A DNA stretch of 64,000 nucleotides from an uncultured Actinomycetes bacterium (GCA_903843225.1 CAIMOX010000007.1:1-64000); one strand, 5' to 3'. Shown: positions 26,033-36,019, counted from the stretch's first letter. Numbers and translations are program-made. The notes: a model not told the origin generated them from the sequence alone.

Positions 26033-26104
26033 GCCCCCGTAGCTCAGGGGATAGAGCACCGCCCTCCGGAGGCGGGTGCACAGGTTCGAATCCTGTCGGG
26101 GGCA
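26033..26104 (+). tRNA. tRNA-Arg (anticodon CCG)
   Basis: The acceptor stem GCCCCCG (26033-26039) pairs with CGGGGGC (26097-26103), followed by discriminator A. The D arm GCTC/GAGC, the anticodon stem CCGCC/GGCGG around loop CTCCGGA, and the T arm ACAGG-TTCGAAT-CCTGT are all complete. The CCA end is not encoded. Confidence 0.96.
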
Positions 26105-26324
26105 CATTGGTGACTATGGCAACGGTTTAGCCCCACCTATACCCGCGCCTTTTATGCGTCTGAGCCAACGGCCAAACAATGAGGAATGTCTCAGTCAATA
26201 TCCTTGTTATGAGAGGTAATCGCTGAGAGAATAAGCATATTCAAGTCAGCAAACGAGTCATTGAATCAACTCGATGAACCCGTTCTACGACTCAACTTCC
26301 CCGTTCTAAAGGAGTTCACCACGC

Positions 26325-26594
26325 ATGGATTGGCGACACGAATCGGCTTGCCGAGAAGAAGATCCAGAGCTCTTCTTTCCTATTGGCAACACTGGCCCCG
26401 CCCTTGCACAAATCGAAGAGGCGAAGAAGGTCTGTAATCGTTGTGTCGTGAAGGATGCCTGTCTCGCTTGGGCGCTTGAATCGGGTCAAGATGCCGGCGT
26501 ATGGGGCGGACTCTCTGAAGATGAACGTCGCGCTATGAAGCGCCGCGCCGCGCGTAACCGTGCACGTATGCAAGAGCAGCAGCAGAATTTTTAG
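26325..26594 (+). CDS. whiB1: WhiB1-type iron-sulfur transcription factor
   Basis: WhiB proteins bind a [4Fe-4S] cluster and the sigma-A factor to control transcription; WhiB1 is the essential, NO-sensing member. The 89-residue product starts MDWRHESACREEDPELFFP and has cysteines at 9, 37, 40 and 46, the same positions as in mycobacterial WhiB1, followed by GVWGGLSEDERRAMKRR. The ATG has AAGGAG ten bases upstream. The 220-base spacer after tRNA-Arg carries a repeated CCGTTCTA just before the gene but no recognisable regulatory element. Confidence 0.93.
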   Translation: MDWRHESACREEDPELFFPIGNTGPALAQIEEAKKVCNRCVVKDACLAWALESGQDAGVWGGLSEDERRAMKRRAARNRARMQEQQQNF

Positions 26595-26605
26595 TTTTTT
26601 AAAAA

Positions 26606-27961
<1,356 letters not shown>

Positions 27962-28041
27962 ACTCCCCGAATCAGCGAAAATTCTCAGCAAATACTGATC
28001 GAAAATCACCAAATAGTTCTCGCTATTCCCAGCGCCATCCG

Positions 28042-28053
28042 TAGGCTTAACCC
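28042..28053 (+). promoter_or_regulatory. Leaderless promoter of secreted Gly-rich protein
   Basis: TAGGCT at 28042-28047, six bases, ATG at 28054. Confidence 0.45.
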
Positions 28054-28779
28054 ATGACAAGAAATAACTCCGGCACGCGCTTGATCGCAGCCACAATCCT
28101 CGCGCTCTCTCTCTCAACCATCTTTACTCCGGGTTCATTCGCCGCAATTTCCAAGAGTGCGCCTGCAAAGGCTGGCGCCGCCTGCGCCACTGCGGGAGCG
28201 ACAACAACTGTGAGCGGCAAGGCTCTGATCTGTGCGAAATCGTTAAGCGGAAAACTTACCTGGAGCGCACCCGCTCCTGCAGCTGCCGGCTCTCGCGCTG
28301 GTGGGGCAGATGCAGGTGGACCAAATGGCAATCCTGCATTTGCCGCTGCAATGACAAAGTACACCGCATGTCTTAAAGCACAAGGTGTCACGCTCCCCGC
28401 ATTTGGTGGAGGCCGTGGCGGATTCGGTGGAGCTCCAACTGCTGGCGCGACACCTGCTCCCGCACCATCTCGAACACCTCTCACTGCAAAGCAACAAGCT
28501 GCCATGACTAAGTGTGCAGCGCTTCGTCCAGCCTTTGGTGGCCGTCGTGGTGCTGGCGGGGCTGGCGGTTTCGGTGGCGGAGCTGGTGCTCCGGGTGGTT
28601 TCGGTGGCGGAGCGTCACTTCCGAATACTCCAGCAAACACAGCTGCCTACATCGCATGTCTCAATACCAACGGCGTGAACATCGCATCCCTTGCAGATAT
28701 CGCAGGGCTGGATCGTCAATCTCCAAAGATTGCTACCGCACTTGCTGCCTGCCGATCAAAGCGAGTTGCTAGCAATTAA
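28054..28779 (+). CDS. Secreted Gly/Ala-rich protein with repeated Cys motif
   Basis: A signal peptide (about residues 1-30, ending SFA) leads into a 241-residue exported protein. Residues 38-72 contain a small module with two cysteines (AGAACATAG, ALICAKSLSGKLTW). Then a Cys-pair unit appears twice: YTACLKAQGVTLP with a later MTKCAALRP, and YIACLNTNGVNI with a later LAACRSK. Between them are Gly-rich linkers (GGGRGGFGG, GGGAGAPGGFGGG). Similar 'C-x-x-x-x-G-v ... C' units occur in actinobacterial lipoproteins of unknown role. An intrinsic terminator follows. Function unknown. Confidence 0.75.
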   Translation: MTRNNSGTRLIAATILALSLSTIFTPGSFAAISKSAPAKAGAACATAGATTTVSGKALICAKSLSGKLTWSAPAPAAAGSRAGGADAGGPNGNPAFAAAMTKYTACLKAQGVTLPAFGGGRGGFGGAPTAGATPAPAPSRTPLTAKQQAAMTKCAALRPAFGGRRGAGGAGGFGGGAGAPGGFGGGASLPNTPANTAAYIACLNTNGVNIASLADIAGLDRQSPKIATALAACRSKRVASN

Positions 28780-28798
28780 CCCTCGGTATTAACTCAAT

Positions 28799-28850
28799 GA
28801 ACCTACTTCGTAAAGTGGATCGCATCCATTCTGCGAAGTAGGTTCTTTAT
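28799..28850 (+). terminator. Intrinsic terminator overlapping a convergent gene end
   Basis: GAACCTACTTCG (28799-28810) pairs perfectly with 28834-28845, with an inner GGAT/ATCC pairing, and is followed on the plus strand by TTTATATTTT. The hairpin is also the coding sequence for the final 14 codons of the convergent gene. Confidence 0.75.
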
Positions 28851-29345
28851 ATTTTCACCGCTCTCACTCTCGCAGAACTCAACTCGCCAGAGAAGCTCAT
28901 TAACAAGCCCATCAGTACTTTGACCAATTAATCGTGGCGCAGCCTTCCGCGCAGATTCACCATCACCGCGAATTAAAATCCAGAAGCCAGTTTCAGAGAT
29001 TCGAGCGCAGTAATCACCAGCCCGCAACTGATCTCGAATCTTGCCAGCCAGTTGAGTGAGGAGTAACTCTTGCTCATCAATCTGCCTAGTGAGTTGCTCT
29101 TCACTCAATCGAATAGAGATGAGGGTGATCTGCCGATGCTCGCGCGAAGCCATACGTAACTCACTCGCAAGAATTTCAAGAAAGCGTTCTGGCGCTAAGG
29201 CTCCAGTCAGGGAATCAAAGAGGCCATCGCTTTGTAGCTCCAGGCTCTTTTGAGAAGAATTGGCTTGTGCTCTCCCACGATCACTTCCCATAAGCCATGG
29301 TAAAACCGCACGCCCATAAATGTCATATCTGGATCCGACATTCAT
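28803..29345 (-). CDS. Degenerate GGDEF-like domain protein
   Basis: After about 45 residues the sequence follows the diguanylate cyclase pattern: FDSLTGALAPERFLEILASEL (the usual D-x-LTG-L-x-NR start), a strand TLISIRL, and the LRAGDYCARISETGFWILI stretch where the GGDEF signature should stand. Here SETGF replaces GGDEF and the Asp metal ligands are missing, so cyclase activity is unlikely; a sensory or structural role is more plausible. Start is uncertain: I use ATG 29345, eight bases after a TAGCTC hexamer; ATG at MGSDRGR is the alternative. There are no membrane segments. Confidence 0.6.
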   Translation of the reverse strand: MNVGSRYDIYGRAVLPWLMGSDRGRAQANSSQKSLELQSDGLFDSLTGALAPERFLEILASELRMASREHRQITLISIRLSEEQLTRQIDEQELLLTQLAGKIRDQLRAGDYCARISETGFWILIRGDGESARKAAPRLIGQSTDGLVNELLWRVEFCESESGENIKNLLRRMDAIHFTK

Positions 29346-29357
29346 TCCATGCGGAGC

Positions 29358-29370
29358 TAGAATCACACCT
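29358..29370 (+). promoter_or_regulatory. Leaderless promoter, divergent region
   Basis: TAGAAT at 29358-29363, seven bases, ATG at 29371. It overlaps the minus-strand hexamer TAGCTC (29354-29359) proposed for the divergent gene. Confidence 0.5.
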
Positions 29371-29763
29371 ATGAGTAGAACTAACGAAGGCACCTTCCAT
29401 CACATCGCCAGGCGTGGTGCCGTTGCGCTTCTTCGCCTTGAGGGAGCGATTCTCTTCGCTCTTGCGCTCTACCTCTCGGTGGCAGCTACCGTGAGAACTG
29501 TGACTCATCCTGGCGCCCTCGGCGCAGAGATCGCCTTCGCACTTCTCGCGGCGATGGGTCTCTACCTATGCTCACTCTCATATTCACGCCAAACCTCGTG
29601 GGGACGCTCTCCCGCCGTCTTGGCTAATTTGATCGCCATCGGAGTCTCCTACTTCATGTTCGCAGGCAAGCTCTATATCACCGCAATTCCCTTACTCGCC
29701 CTCGCCGCTGTGACCCTTATCGCTTGCCTATTCGGCTATCAGCCTGATGGAGATGAAAAGTAA
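29371..29763 (+). CDS. Small membrane protein, function unknown
   Basis: The 130-residue protein has four hydrophobic segments (about 22-42, 50-68, 83-97 and 102-120) and short polar ends (GYQPDGDEK at the C-terminus). The ATG at 29371 is chosen over earlier in-frame starts because of the TAGAAT hexamer seven bases upstream. It sits 90 bases before kgd, but kgd has its own promoter. Similar small actinobacterial membrane proteins are known without function. Confidence 0.65.
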   Translation: MSRTNEGTFHHIARRGAVALLRLEGAILFALALYLSVAATVRTVTHPGALGAEIAFALLAAMGLYLCSLSYSRQTSWGRSPAVLANLIAIGVSYFMFAGKLYITAIPLLALAAVTLIACLFGYQPDGDEK

Positions 29764-29778
29764 GGCCACATTTTTGAC

Positions 29779-29784
29779 TAGACT
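29779..29784 (+). promoter_or_regulatory. Probable -10 of kgd
   Basis: TAGACT at 29779-29784 would start transcription near 29791, giving kgd a 5' leader of about 60 bases, unlike the leaderless genes around it. Confidence 0.35.
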
Positions 29785-29850
29785 TGGCGTGCGAGCAAAA
29801 GCCCCAGATATTTCACTGGGCCATGATCGAGAGAGAGAAGCGGAGCGCCA

Positions 29851-32800
29851 GTGTCGTCGTCGGGATCACACACTCCTGAGAATCACTTTGGTGGATCATT
29901 TGGTCCCAATGAGTGGCTCGTCGATGAGATGTACGAAAAATTCCTTCGCGATCCTCAATCAGTAGATTCAGCGTGGCACGAGTTCTTTGTTGACTATGTG
30001 ACATCAAGTAAGAGTTCGCCATCACAAACTCTCCCACCTTTATCAGCTGCACCTCTTGGTGGAAACCCACCGCAACCAAAGTCGGCTGCTCCAGTCGCTC
30101 CAGCTCCAGTTGTATCTGCACCTACGACGAATGAGATACCCGTGAATAATCCTGTAACTCCAGCGACTCCAGCAGCAGCCAGCAGCATCGATCCTGCAAA
30201 GGCCCCGGTCTCAACTCCTGCTGATCCGATCATGAAGCCGATCCCAACTCTCGCGACTCCTAGCGCTGCATCTGTTGAGCCGATTCGCGGAGTTGCTGCT
30301 CGCGTCGTTCAAAGCATGGAAGCATCTCTCACGGTCCCAACCGCCACCTCTGTTCGTGCAATTCCAGCAAAGCTCATGATCGATAATCGCACCGTTATTA
30401 ATAACCACCTCAAGCGCGGACGCGGCGGCAAGGTCTCATTTACTCACATCATTGGTTATGCGATGGTGAAGGCACTTCGCCAGATGCCAGCGATGAACGC
30501 TTTCTACACTGAACTCGATGGCAAGCCAGCGATCGGCAAGCCCGAACACATCAACATAGGTATTGCGATCGATCTCGCAAAGCCAGATGGTTCGCGCCAA
30601 CTCCTTGTTCCATCGATTAAAGGTTGTGAAGATCTCGACTTCGGTCAGTTCTGGGCATCCTATGAAGAGACCGTTCGCAAGGCCCGTACAGGTGCACTGA
30701 CCGTTGAAGATTTCGCCGGAACAACTGTCTCACTCACCAACCCAGGCACAATCGGTACCGTTCACTCCGTTCCGCGATTGGTACAAGGACAAGGACTTAT
30801 TCTCGGCGTTGGTGCGATGGATTACCCAGCCGAATTCCAAGGTGCAAATGAAGAGACGCTCTCAAATCTTGCAATTAGCAAAGTCATCACACTCACCAGT
30901 ACCTACGATCACCGCATTATTCAAGGTGCACAATCAGGAGACTTCCTCAGTCGCCTCCATGGCATCCTGCTTGGCGAAGGTGAGTTCTACGACGAGATCT
31001 TTGCAGCCTTACGTATTCCATACCAGCCAATTCGCTGGGTTCAGGATATGCAGTTCTCGAAGGATGATCAGATCTCCAAGACCGCTCGCGTTCAACAACT
31101 TATTGAGGCATATCGTAAATCTGGCCACCTCATGGCAGATATCGATCCACTTCGTTACGAACAACGGTCACATCCAGATCTTGATGTAGTGACTCACGGA
31201 CTCTCCCTGTGGGATCTTGATCGTGAATTTGCAACAGGTGGCTTCGGCGGTAAGCCATTTATGAAGTTGCGTCGAATTCTCGGAATATTGCGCGACTCCT
31301 ACTGCCGTCATATCGGTATCGAGTACATGTATATCGAGAACCCAGAGGAGCGTCGCTGGATCCAAGAGCACGTTGAGATTGGTGCGCCAGTAACTGAGCG
31401 TGACGAACAACTCCGTATCTTGCGCAAGCTCAATAGCGCTGAGGCATTTGAAACGTTCCTCCAGACAAAATATGTTGGCCAGAAGCGCTTCTCACTCGAA
31501 GGCGGAGAGTCACTTATCCCAATGCTCGATGCCATCATCTATGGCGCTGCAGTCGATGGACTCGATGAGGTCTGTATCGGTATGCCACACCGCGGCCGAT
31601 TGAATGTTCTCGCAAATATCGCCGGTAAGTCTTACGGTCAGATCTTCCAAGAGTTTGAAGGTCACTACGCAGATAATGAAGTTCAGGGCACAGGCGATGT
31701 GAAATATCACCTCGGCACCGAAGGAACCTTCACTACTCCAGCGGGAGAGAGAACCAAGATCTATCTCGCAGCTAACCCATCCCACTTAGAGGCGGTCAAT
31801 CCGGTTCTTGAAGGAATCGTTCGCGCTAAGCAAGATATCAAGAATATTAAGAACGACTTTGCAACGCTGCCGATTCTTGTTCATGGTGATGCTGCATTTG
31901 CTGGTCAAGGAATCGTCTCTGAAGTGTTGAGTATGTCGCAGCTCTCCGGATATCGCACAGGTGGAACGATCCATATCGTTGTGAATAACCAGATCGGATT
32001 TACCACTTCACCATGGGCTGCTCGCTCTTCGACCTACAGCACCGATATCGCCAAGATGATTCAGGCGCCGGTCTTCCATGTGAATGGTGATGACCCAGAG
32101 TCAGTTGTTCGCGTTTCAAAGTTGGCATATGAGTATCGCCAAGCATTCAACAAAGATATTGTCATTGATCTTGTCTGTTACCGCCGTCGCGGTCACAACG
32201 AGGGTGATGAACCAAGCTACACCCAGCCAATGATGTACAAGCTCATCGATGCTAAGCGAAGCACTCGCAAGCTATATACCGAAGCTCTCATCGGTCGCGG
32301 TGATATCACCGTCGAAGAGGCTGAAGAAGTACTCCGTGATTATCAATCACAGCTTGAAGCAGTCTTTAACTCAGTCCACAATGTCGAACCGGATACCAAG
32401 TCTGGCTTTGTGGTCCCAGAAGTTCCACATCCATCCGCTCTCGCAACCAGCGTGGATGAAGCGACCTTGCGAAAGATTGCAGCTACTCAGGTAGCGACAC
32501 CTGAAGGATTTACCGTCCACCCACGCTTAGCTCCACAGCTAGCAAAGCGCGTAGACATGCTTGATGAAGGAACAGTCGATTGGGCGACAGGTGAGATGTT
32601 TGCCATGGGATCACTCCTGCTCGAGGGTCATCCAGTACGACTTGCTGGGCAAGATGTCGGTCGCGGCACCTTCTCACAGCGCCATGCGATAGTTCTCAAT
32701 CAGAATGATGGTTCATTCTGGACTCCGCTACGAGAGCTCGTCGCTGATGGCGAAAATCAATTCTTTGTCTTTAACTCGCTGCTCTCTGAGTATGGCGCGA

Positions 32801-33591
32801 TGGGCTTTGAATATGGCTACTCCGTGGTTCGCGACAACGCCCTTGTTATGTGGGAGGCGCAATTTGGAGACTTCGCCAATGGTGCCCAGACAATTATCGA
32901 CGAGTTCATTTCATCAGCGCTTCAGAAGTGGGGCGAGCGATCATCAGTAGTTCTACTTCTGCCGCATGGTTATGAAGGTCAAGGACCCGATCACTCCTCT
33001 GCTCGTATTGAGCGCTACCTCGCGCTCTGTGCTGAAGGAAATATGACAGTTGCTCAACCTTCAACACCTGCGAGTTACTTCCATCTCCTTCGCTGGCATA
33101 CAAAGAATCCAGCTCGTCGTCCTCTCATTGTCTTCGAGCCAAAGTCGATGCTTCGCTTAAAGGCGGCAGGTTCTGGTCTCGCTGACTTCACGAGCGGTCA
33201 CTTCCAACCGCTTATTCCAGATACAACCGTGCGCAGTGCACAACGCATTATCTTCACCTCCGGAAAGATTTACTGGGATCTTCTTGCCGATCGCACAAAG
33301 CGTGGTGATACCTCTACCGCGCTAGTCCGCGTTGAACAGCTCTATCCACTTCCAGTAGAAGAGATCGCTGCTATCGCTGCTCAAAATCCAAGCGCAGCTT
33401 TGATCTGGGTTCAAGATGAACCAGCAAATCAGGGGCCATGGCCATTTGTCGCTCTCAATACTCGTGATGCACTCGGTGGAAGAGATCTCTCACTAGTTTC
33501 GCGCCGAGCAACAGCATCACCTGCAACCGGTAGTCATCACCAACACGAAGAAGAGCAGAAGGCGCTCATCGAAGCCGCATTTACTCAGTAA
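29851..33591 (+). CDS. kgd: Multifunctional 2-oxoglutarate metabolism enzyme (Kgd/OdhA)
   Basis: This actinobacterial fusion acts as 2-oxoglutarate decarboxylase and as the E1o/E2-like subunit of the 2-oxoglutarate dehydrogenase complex in the TCA cycle. Residues 1-45 contain the E1 helix (FGPNEWLVDEMYEKFLRDP), 50-150 a Pro/Ala linker, about 150-365 an acyltransferase (E2) domain ending in STYDHRIIQGAQSGDFL, and the remainder the thiamine diphosphate E1 domain (GMPHRGRLNVLANI, HGDAAFAGQGIVSE, RRRGHNEGDEPSYTQP). The 1246-residue size matches mycobacterial Kgd. The start codon is GTG. Its 3' end overlaps the convergent sodX by 11 bp. Confidence 0.97.
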   Translation: MSSSGSHTPENHFGGSFGPNEWLVDEMYEKFLRDPQSVDSAWHEFFVDYVTSSKSSPSQTLPPLSAAPLGGNPPQPKSAAPVAPAPVVSAPTTNEIPVNNPVTPATPAAASSIDPAKAPVSTPADPIMKPIPTLATPSAASVEPIRGVAARVVQSMEASLTVPTATSVRAIPAKLMIDNRTVINNHLKRGRGGKVSFTHIIGYAMVKALRQMPAMNAFYTELDGKPAIGKPEHINIGIAIDLAKPDGSRQLLVPSIKGCEDLDFGQFWASYEETVRKARTGALTVEDFAGTTVSLTNPGTIGTVHSVPRLVQGQGLILGVGAMDYPAEFQGANEETLSNLAISKVITLTSTYDHRIIQGAQSGDFLSRLHGILLGEGEFYDEIFAALRIPYQPIRWVQDMQFSKDDQISKTARVQQLIEAYRKSGHLMADIDPLRYEQRSHPDLDVVTHGLSLWDLDREFATGGFGGKPFMKLRRILGILRDSYCRHIGIEYMYIENPEERRWIQEHVEIGAPVTERDEQLRILRKLNSAEAFETFLQTKYVGQKRFSLEGGESLIPMLDAIIYGAAVDGLDEVCIGMPHRGRLNVLANIAGKSYGQIFQEFEGHYADNEVQGTGDVKYHLGTEGTFTTPAGERTKIYLAANPSHLEAVNPVLEGIVRAKQDIKNIKNDFATLPILVHGDAAFAGQGIVSEVLSMSQLSGYRTGGTIHIVVNNQIGFTTSPWAARSSTYSTDIAKMIQAPVFHVNGDDPESVVRVSKLAYEYRQAFNKDIVIDLVCYRRRGHNEGDEPSYTQPMMYKLIDAKRSTRKLYTEALIGRGDITVEEAEEVLRDYQSQLEAVFNSVHNVEPDTKSGFVVPEVPHPSALATSVDEATLRKIAATQVATPEGFTVHPRLAPQLAKRVDMLDEGTVDWATGEMFAMGSLLLEGHPVRLAGQDVGRGTFSQRHAIVLNQNDGSFWTPLRELVADGENQFFVFNSLLSEYGAMGFEYGYSVVRDNALVMWEAQFGDFANGAQTIIDEFISSALQKWGERSSVVLLLPHGYEGQGPDHSSARIERYLALCAEGNMTVAQPSTPASYFHLLRWHTKNPARRPLIVFEPKSMLRLKAAGSGLADFTSGHFQPLIPDTTVRSAQRIIFTSGKIYWDLLADRTKRGDTSTALVRVEQLYPLPVEEIAAIAAQNPSAALIWVQDEPANQGPWPFVALNTRDALGGRDLSLVSRRATASPATGSHHQHEEEQKALIEAAFTQ

Positions 33592-33949
33592 TTTCTCCTG
33601 CGCTACCGCGACGGTAGCGCAACACGAATAGACCGACGATCTCCTCCGGCGCGAGAGTCAAATAGTGACGAGAGTCGGTTGATGCCTCTTGATTATCGCC
33701 CTCAACCCAATACCCAGTATCTAAAACCTTTATGAGCCGCTTTGTCGTCAGACATCCTGGCTCCGAAGTGCGCCGCACTAGGACAACTTTGCCTATCGCT
33801 CGTTCAAGAGCTCGATTGGGCATCCCAGCGGGATAAAACCGGAAAAGTGTCCAATCGCCCGCTATCAGGGTTGGCTCCATTGATCGACCGATGATTCGCA
33901 CGGGTAAAAAGCGCACTCTTCTGCCACCTCGTAGCTCTGCAGATGCCAT
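33581..33949 (-). CDS. sodX: Signal-peptidase-like protease, probable NiSOD maturation protease
   Basis: S26-type serine protease with the Ser-Lys dyad: Ser23 in GRSMEPTL and Lys70 in TTKRL. The protein is only 122 residues and has no N-terminal membrane anchor, so it is not an ordinary signal peptidase. Divergence from sodN across 30 bases fits SodX, which removes the NiSOD propeptide to free the nickel-binding N-terminus. The stop lies inside the end of kgd. Confidence 0.88.
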   Translation of the reverse strand: MASAELRGGRRVRFLPVRIIGRSMEPTLIAGDWTLFRFYPAGMPNRALERAIGKVVLVRRTSEPGCLTTKRLIKVLDTGYWVEGDNQEASTDSRHYLTLAPEEIVGLFVLRYRRGSAGEITE

Positions 33950-33962
33950 GCACCTAAGTCTA
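33950..33962 (-). promoter_or_regulatory. Leaderless promoter of sodX
   Basis: Minus-strand TAGACT (33957-33962), seven bases, ATG. It stands back to back with the sodN hexamer four bases away. Confidence 0.5.
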
Positions 33963-33966
33963 GATG

Positions 33967-33979
33967 TACGCTATCGGGC
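33967..33979 (+). promoter_or_regulatory. Leaderless promoter of sodN
   Basis: TACGCT at 33967-33972, seven bases, ATG at 33980. Confidence 0.45.
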
Positions 33980-34408
33980 ATGAACACACTTACAACACTT
34001 ACAACACTTATTGAATCAGTACTTGCCCCTCGCACTGTTGCATCTGCACACTGCGATCTCCCATGTGGAATTTATGACCCAGCACAAGCAAAGCTCGAGG
34101 CACAATCAGTGAAGGCTGCGATGGAGAAATACGCTGCATCTAGCGATGTTGACTTCAAATCTCGTGCTGTAGCGATCAAGGAAGAGCGCTCTGATGCGGT
34201 CAAGCATCACCTCTGGGTCCTCTGGACTGATTACTTCAAGGCTCCTCACTTCGAGGCCTACCCTCAACTTCATGCACTCTTCAACGAGACAACCAAGCTC
34301 GCTGGTGCCGGCGGAACTAAGGGAACAAACGATGTTGCAGTAGCCGACAAGTTGCTTGCAAAGATCGAAGAGATTTCCGAGATCTTCTGGGCAACAAAGA
34401 AGGCTTAA
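33980..34408 (+). CDS. sodN: Nickel-containing superoxide dismutase
   Basis: NiSOD converts superoxide to hydrogen peroxide and oxygen. The nickel hook HCDLPCGIYDP begins at residue 24, giving ligands His1, Cys2 and Cys6 once the 23-residue propeptide is removed. The mature 119 residues match the family and include the four-helix bundle segment DYFKAPHFEAYPQLH. The propeptide begins with a 9-bp repeat (TLTTLTTL). SodX next door is the processing protease. NiSOD spares iron and manganese, a common choice in aquatic bacteria. Confidence 0.97.
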   Translation: MNTLTTLTTLIESVLAPRTVASAHCDLPCGIYDPAQAKLEAQSVKAAMEKYAASSDVDFKSRAVAIKEERSDAVKHHLWVLWTDYFKAPHFEAYPQLHALFNETTKLAGAGGTKGTNDVAVADKLLAKIEEISEIFWATKKA

Positions 34409-34414
34409 GTTTAA

Positions 34415-34825
34415 TCAGGCTGAAATAATCTTTTCAGCGGCGATACGCGCCATAAATGAGATTCGATCGACCAATCGCCGCTGCACTTCTGCAGTGGCGA
34501 TTGTTCTATTTATATGGGTAATAGCTGCCTCAAAGGTCAGCGTCGATTCGGCAACATCGATTACACGAACGTGAGCTCTCACCTCTTCGCCAATCGGTAC
34601 CGAGGTAAGCATCTTGATCGAAAGCGACTCGGTGAAGGAGGTCTCACCTGGCGCAAAGTATTCGGCAAGAGCAGCGCTACACGCGCTCTCTACGAGTGAT
34701 TGGGCTGCACTGCTTGATAGCACCGTTAAATCATTTGTTCCGGCGGCGACCGATGTATCGCCAGCTCGGACAATCATCGTAGACATGCCAACTAGTCCTA
34801 GGAGTGGATGCTCTTCGCCGGTCAT
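34415..34825 (-). CDS. Hotdog-fold thioesterase (FlK-like)
   Basis: The 136-residue protein resembles the fluoroacetyl-CoA thioesterase group: TNDLTVLSSSAAQSLVESAC contains the active-site helix with Thr/Ser and Glu residues, followed by GETSFTESLSIKMLTSVPIGEEV, and the long strand pair VRVIDVAESTLTFEAAI. It would hydrolyse an acyl-CoA, but the substrate is unknown. It converges on sodN and lies downstream of rsrA in the same direction with its own hexamer TATGTT. Confidence 0.75.
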   Translation of the reverse strand: MTGEEHPLLGLVGMSTMIVRAGDTSVAAGTNDLTVLSSSAAQSLVESACSAALAEYFAPGETSFTESLSIKMLTSVPIGEEVRAHVRVIDVAESTLTFEAAITHINRTIATAEVQRRLVDRISFMARIAAEKIISA

Positions 34826-34837
34826 GGAATTAACATA
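34826..34837 (-). promoter_or_regulatory. Leaderless promoter of thioesterase gene
   Basis: Minus-strand TATGTT (34832-34837), six bases, ATG. Confidence 0.4.
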
Positions 34838-34891
34838 TCCGAAAAAGAGATTGAAGCTGTGTTATCCCCGCCCTAATACCGGCAAAAATTA

Positions 34892-35287
34892 TTAGAAATT
34901 TTCCCGAAACTCCTGCGTATGTGAGATCTCAATGGTTGTCTGACCATCAACTGTGATCGTTGTCTGCGTGAAAGTTTCAATATGGCTGAAGGCTCCACCA
35001 TTGAGCTGTTCGGCTGCCATTGCGGCGGCGAGCGCTTGGGTTTGGGCGATTAACTTCTCGTAGAGCTCTGGCGGCATCTCATCAAGCTGAGAATTCCCCA
35101 GCAAATTCTTCAAGAGCGCAACGCTGGTGCGATGAGATTCAAGGGTTGATCCACATGGCGGGCACTCTGCACAGTGAATAGTGAGCGCTCTTTCTAACAT
35201 CGGATCAAATAGCTCGTTATCCACTGAGAGGAGGATTACTGTGGAGATCTCTTCACAGGAGTGCTGGTGGTTTGCGCTGCAGGACAT
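34892..35287 (-). CDS. rsrA: Zinc-binding anti-sigma factor, RsrA-like
   Basis: RsrA-type proteins bind SigR under reducing conditions and release it when disulfide stress oxidises the zinc site. The zinc-associated motif is seen as HQHSCEE near the start and HCAECPPC at residues 37-46 of the mature frame. The C-terminal half is variable. The ATG overlaps the sigR stop as TGATG, the coupling usual for a sigma/anti-sigma pair. Confidence 0.85.
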   Translation of the reverse strand: MSCSANHQHSCEEISTVILLSVDNELFDPMLERALTIHCAECPPCGSTLESHRTSVALLKNLLGNSQLDEMPPELYEKLIAQTQALAAAMAAEQLNGGAFSHIETFTQTTITVDGQTTIEISHTQEFRENF

Positions 35288-35982
35288 CACTTTGCTCCCT
35301 TCTTCTCAGGTTTTTGCGCCTGGGTAGAAGAACTCGGATCAATCCCTCTTGCACGTGCATAATCGGCAAGTGACTCACGAAGCAACTTACGACCGCGATG
35401 AAGTCTTGACATCACAGTCCCTGTCGGGACTCCAAGGATCTCGGCAATCTCTTTATAAGAATAACCTTCGACATCGGCGTAATAGACAGCCATCCGAAAA
35501 TCTTCAGGGATAGCAGAGAGCGCCGCTTTCACATCGCCATCAGGAATATTCTCGAGGACAAGATCTTCGGCTGATTTGCCTTGATCACTCGTGTGGGATG
35601 CCGCTTCAAAGATCTGCCAATCTTCGACTTCGCCATCAGAGATTTGTGGCCGGCGTTGATCCTTGCGATAGGTGTTGATAAAAGTCGTTGTCAGAATGCG
35701 ATAAAGCCACGCCTTGAGATTTGTACCAGGCTCAAACTGATGGAAGGAGTTGAAGGCCTTGGCAAAGGTATCCTGAACAAGATCCTGCGCATCATGTTGG
35801 TTACGGGTATATCGCAGCGCAGCAGAGTAAAGGGGGCTCGCAAATACCAGTGCATCTCGTTCAAATCGTGCGGTGCGCTCGGCAAGAGTCTCGGTAGCGC
35901 GGTCCACTACGAGAACCGGGGCTGCTCCTGTTGAGGAGGTTAGATCCACTTCGGTGCTCATAGGTAATAAGGCTACTGGCAT
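35287..35982 (-). CDS. sigR: ECF sigma factor SigR/SigH
   Basis: Group IV sigma factor for the thiol-oxidative stress response. Region 2 ([31 protein letters not shown], residues 47-77) and region 4 ([38 protein letters not shown], near 165-203) are complete. The residues match the SigR/SigH subgroup. Its own consensus GGAAT-N18-GTT lies just upstream, with GTT ending eight bases before the ATG at 35982, so it is autoregulated and probably leaderless. Confidence 0.92.
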   Translation of the reverse strand: MPVALLPMSTEVDLTSSTGAAPVLVVDRATETLAERTARFERDALVFASPLYSAALRYTRNQHDAQDLVQDTFAKAFNSFHQFEPGTNLKAWLYRILTTTFINTYRKDQRRPQISDGEVEDWQIFEAASHTSDQGKSAEDLVLENIPDGDVKAALSAIPEDFRMAVYYADVEGYSYKEIAEILGVPTGTVMSRLHRGRKLLRESLADYARARGIDPSSSTQAQKPEKKGAK

Positions 35983-35990
35983 ATTCTGAT

Positions 35991-36017
35991 AACGCGCTGT
36001 GAGAGATATCTATTCCC
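35991..36017 (-). promoter_or_regulatory. SigR-type autoregulatory promoter
   Basis: On the minus strand GGGAAT (36012-36017) is followed by exactly 18 bases and GTT (35991-35993), matching the GGAAT-N18/19-GTT consensus of SigR/SigH promoters. Transcription would start at or near the sigR ATG. Confidence 0.75.
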
Positions 36018-36019
36018 AG

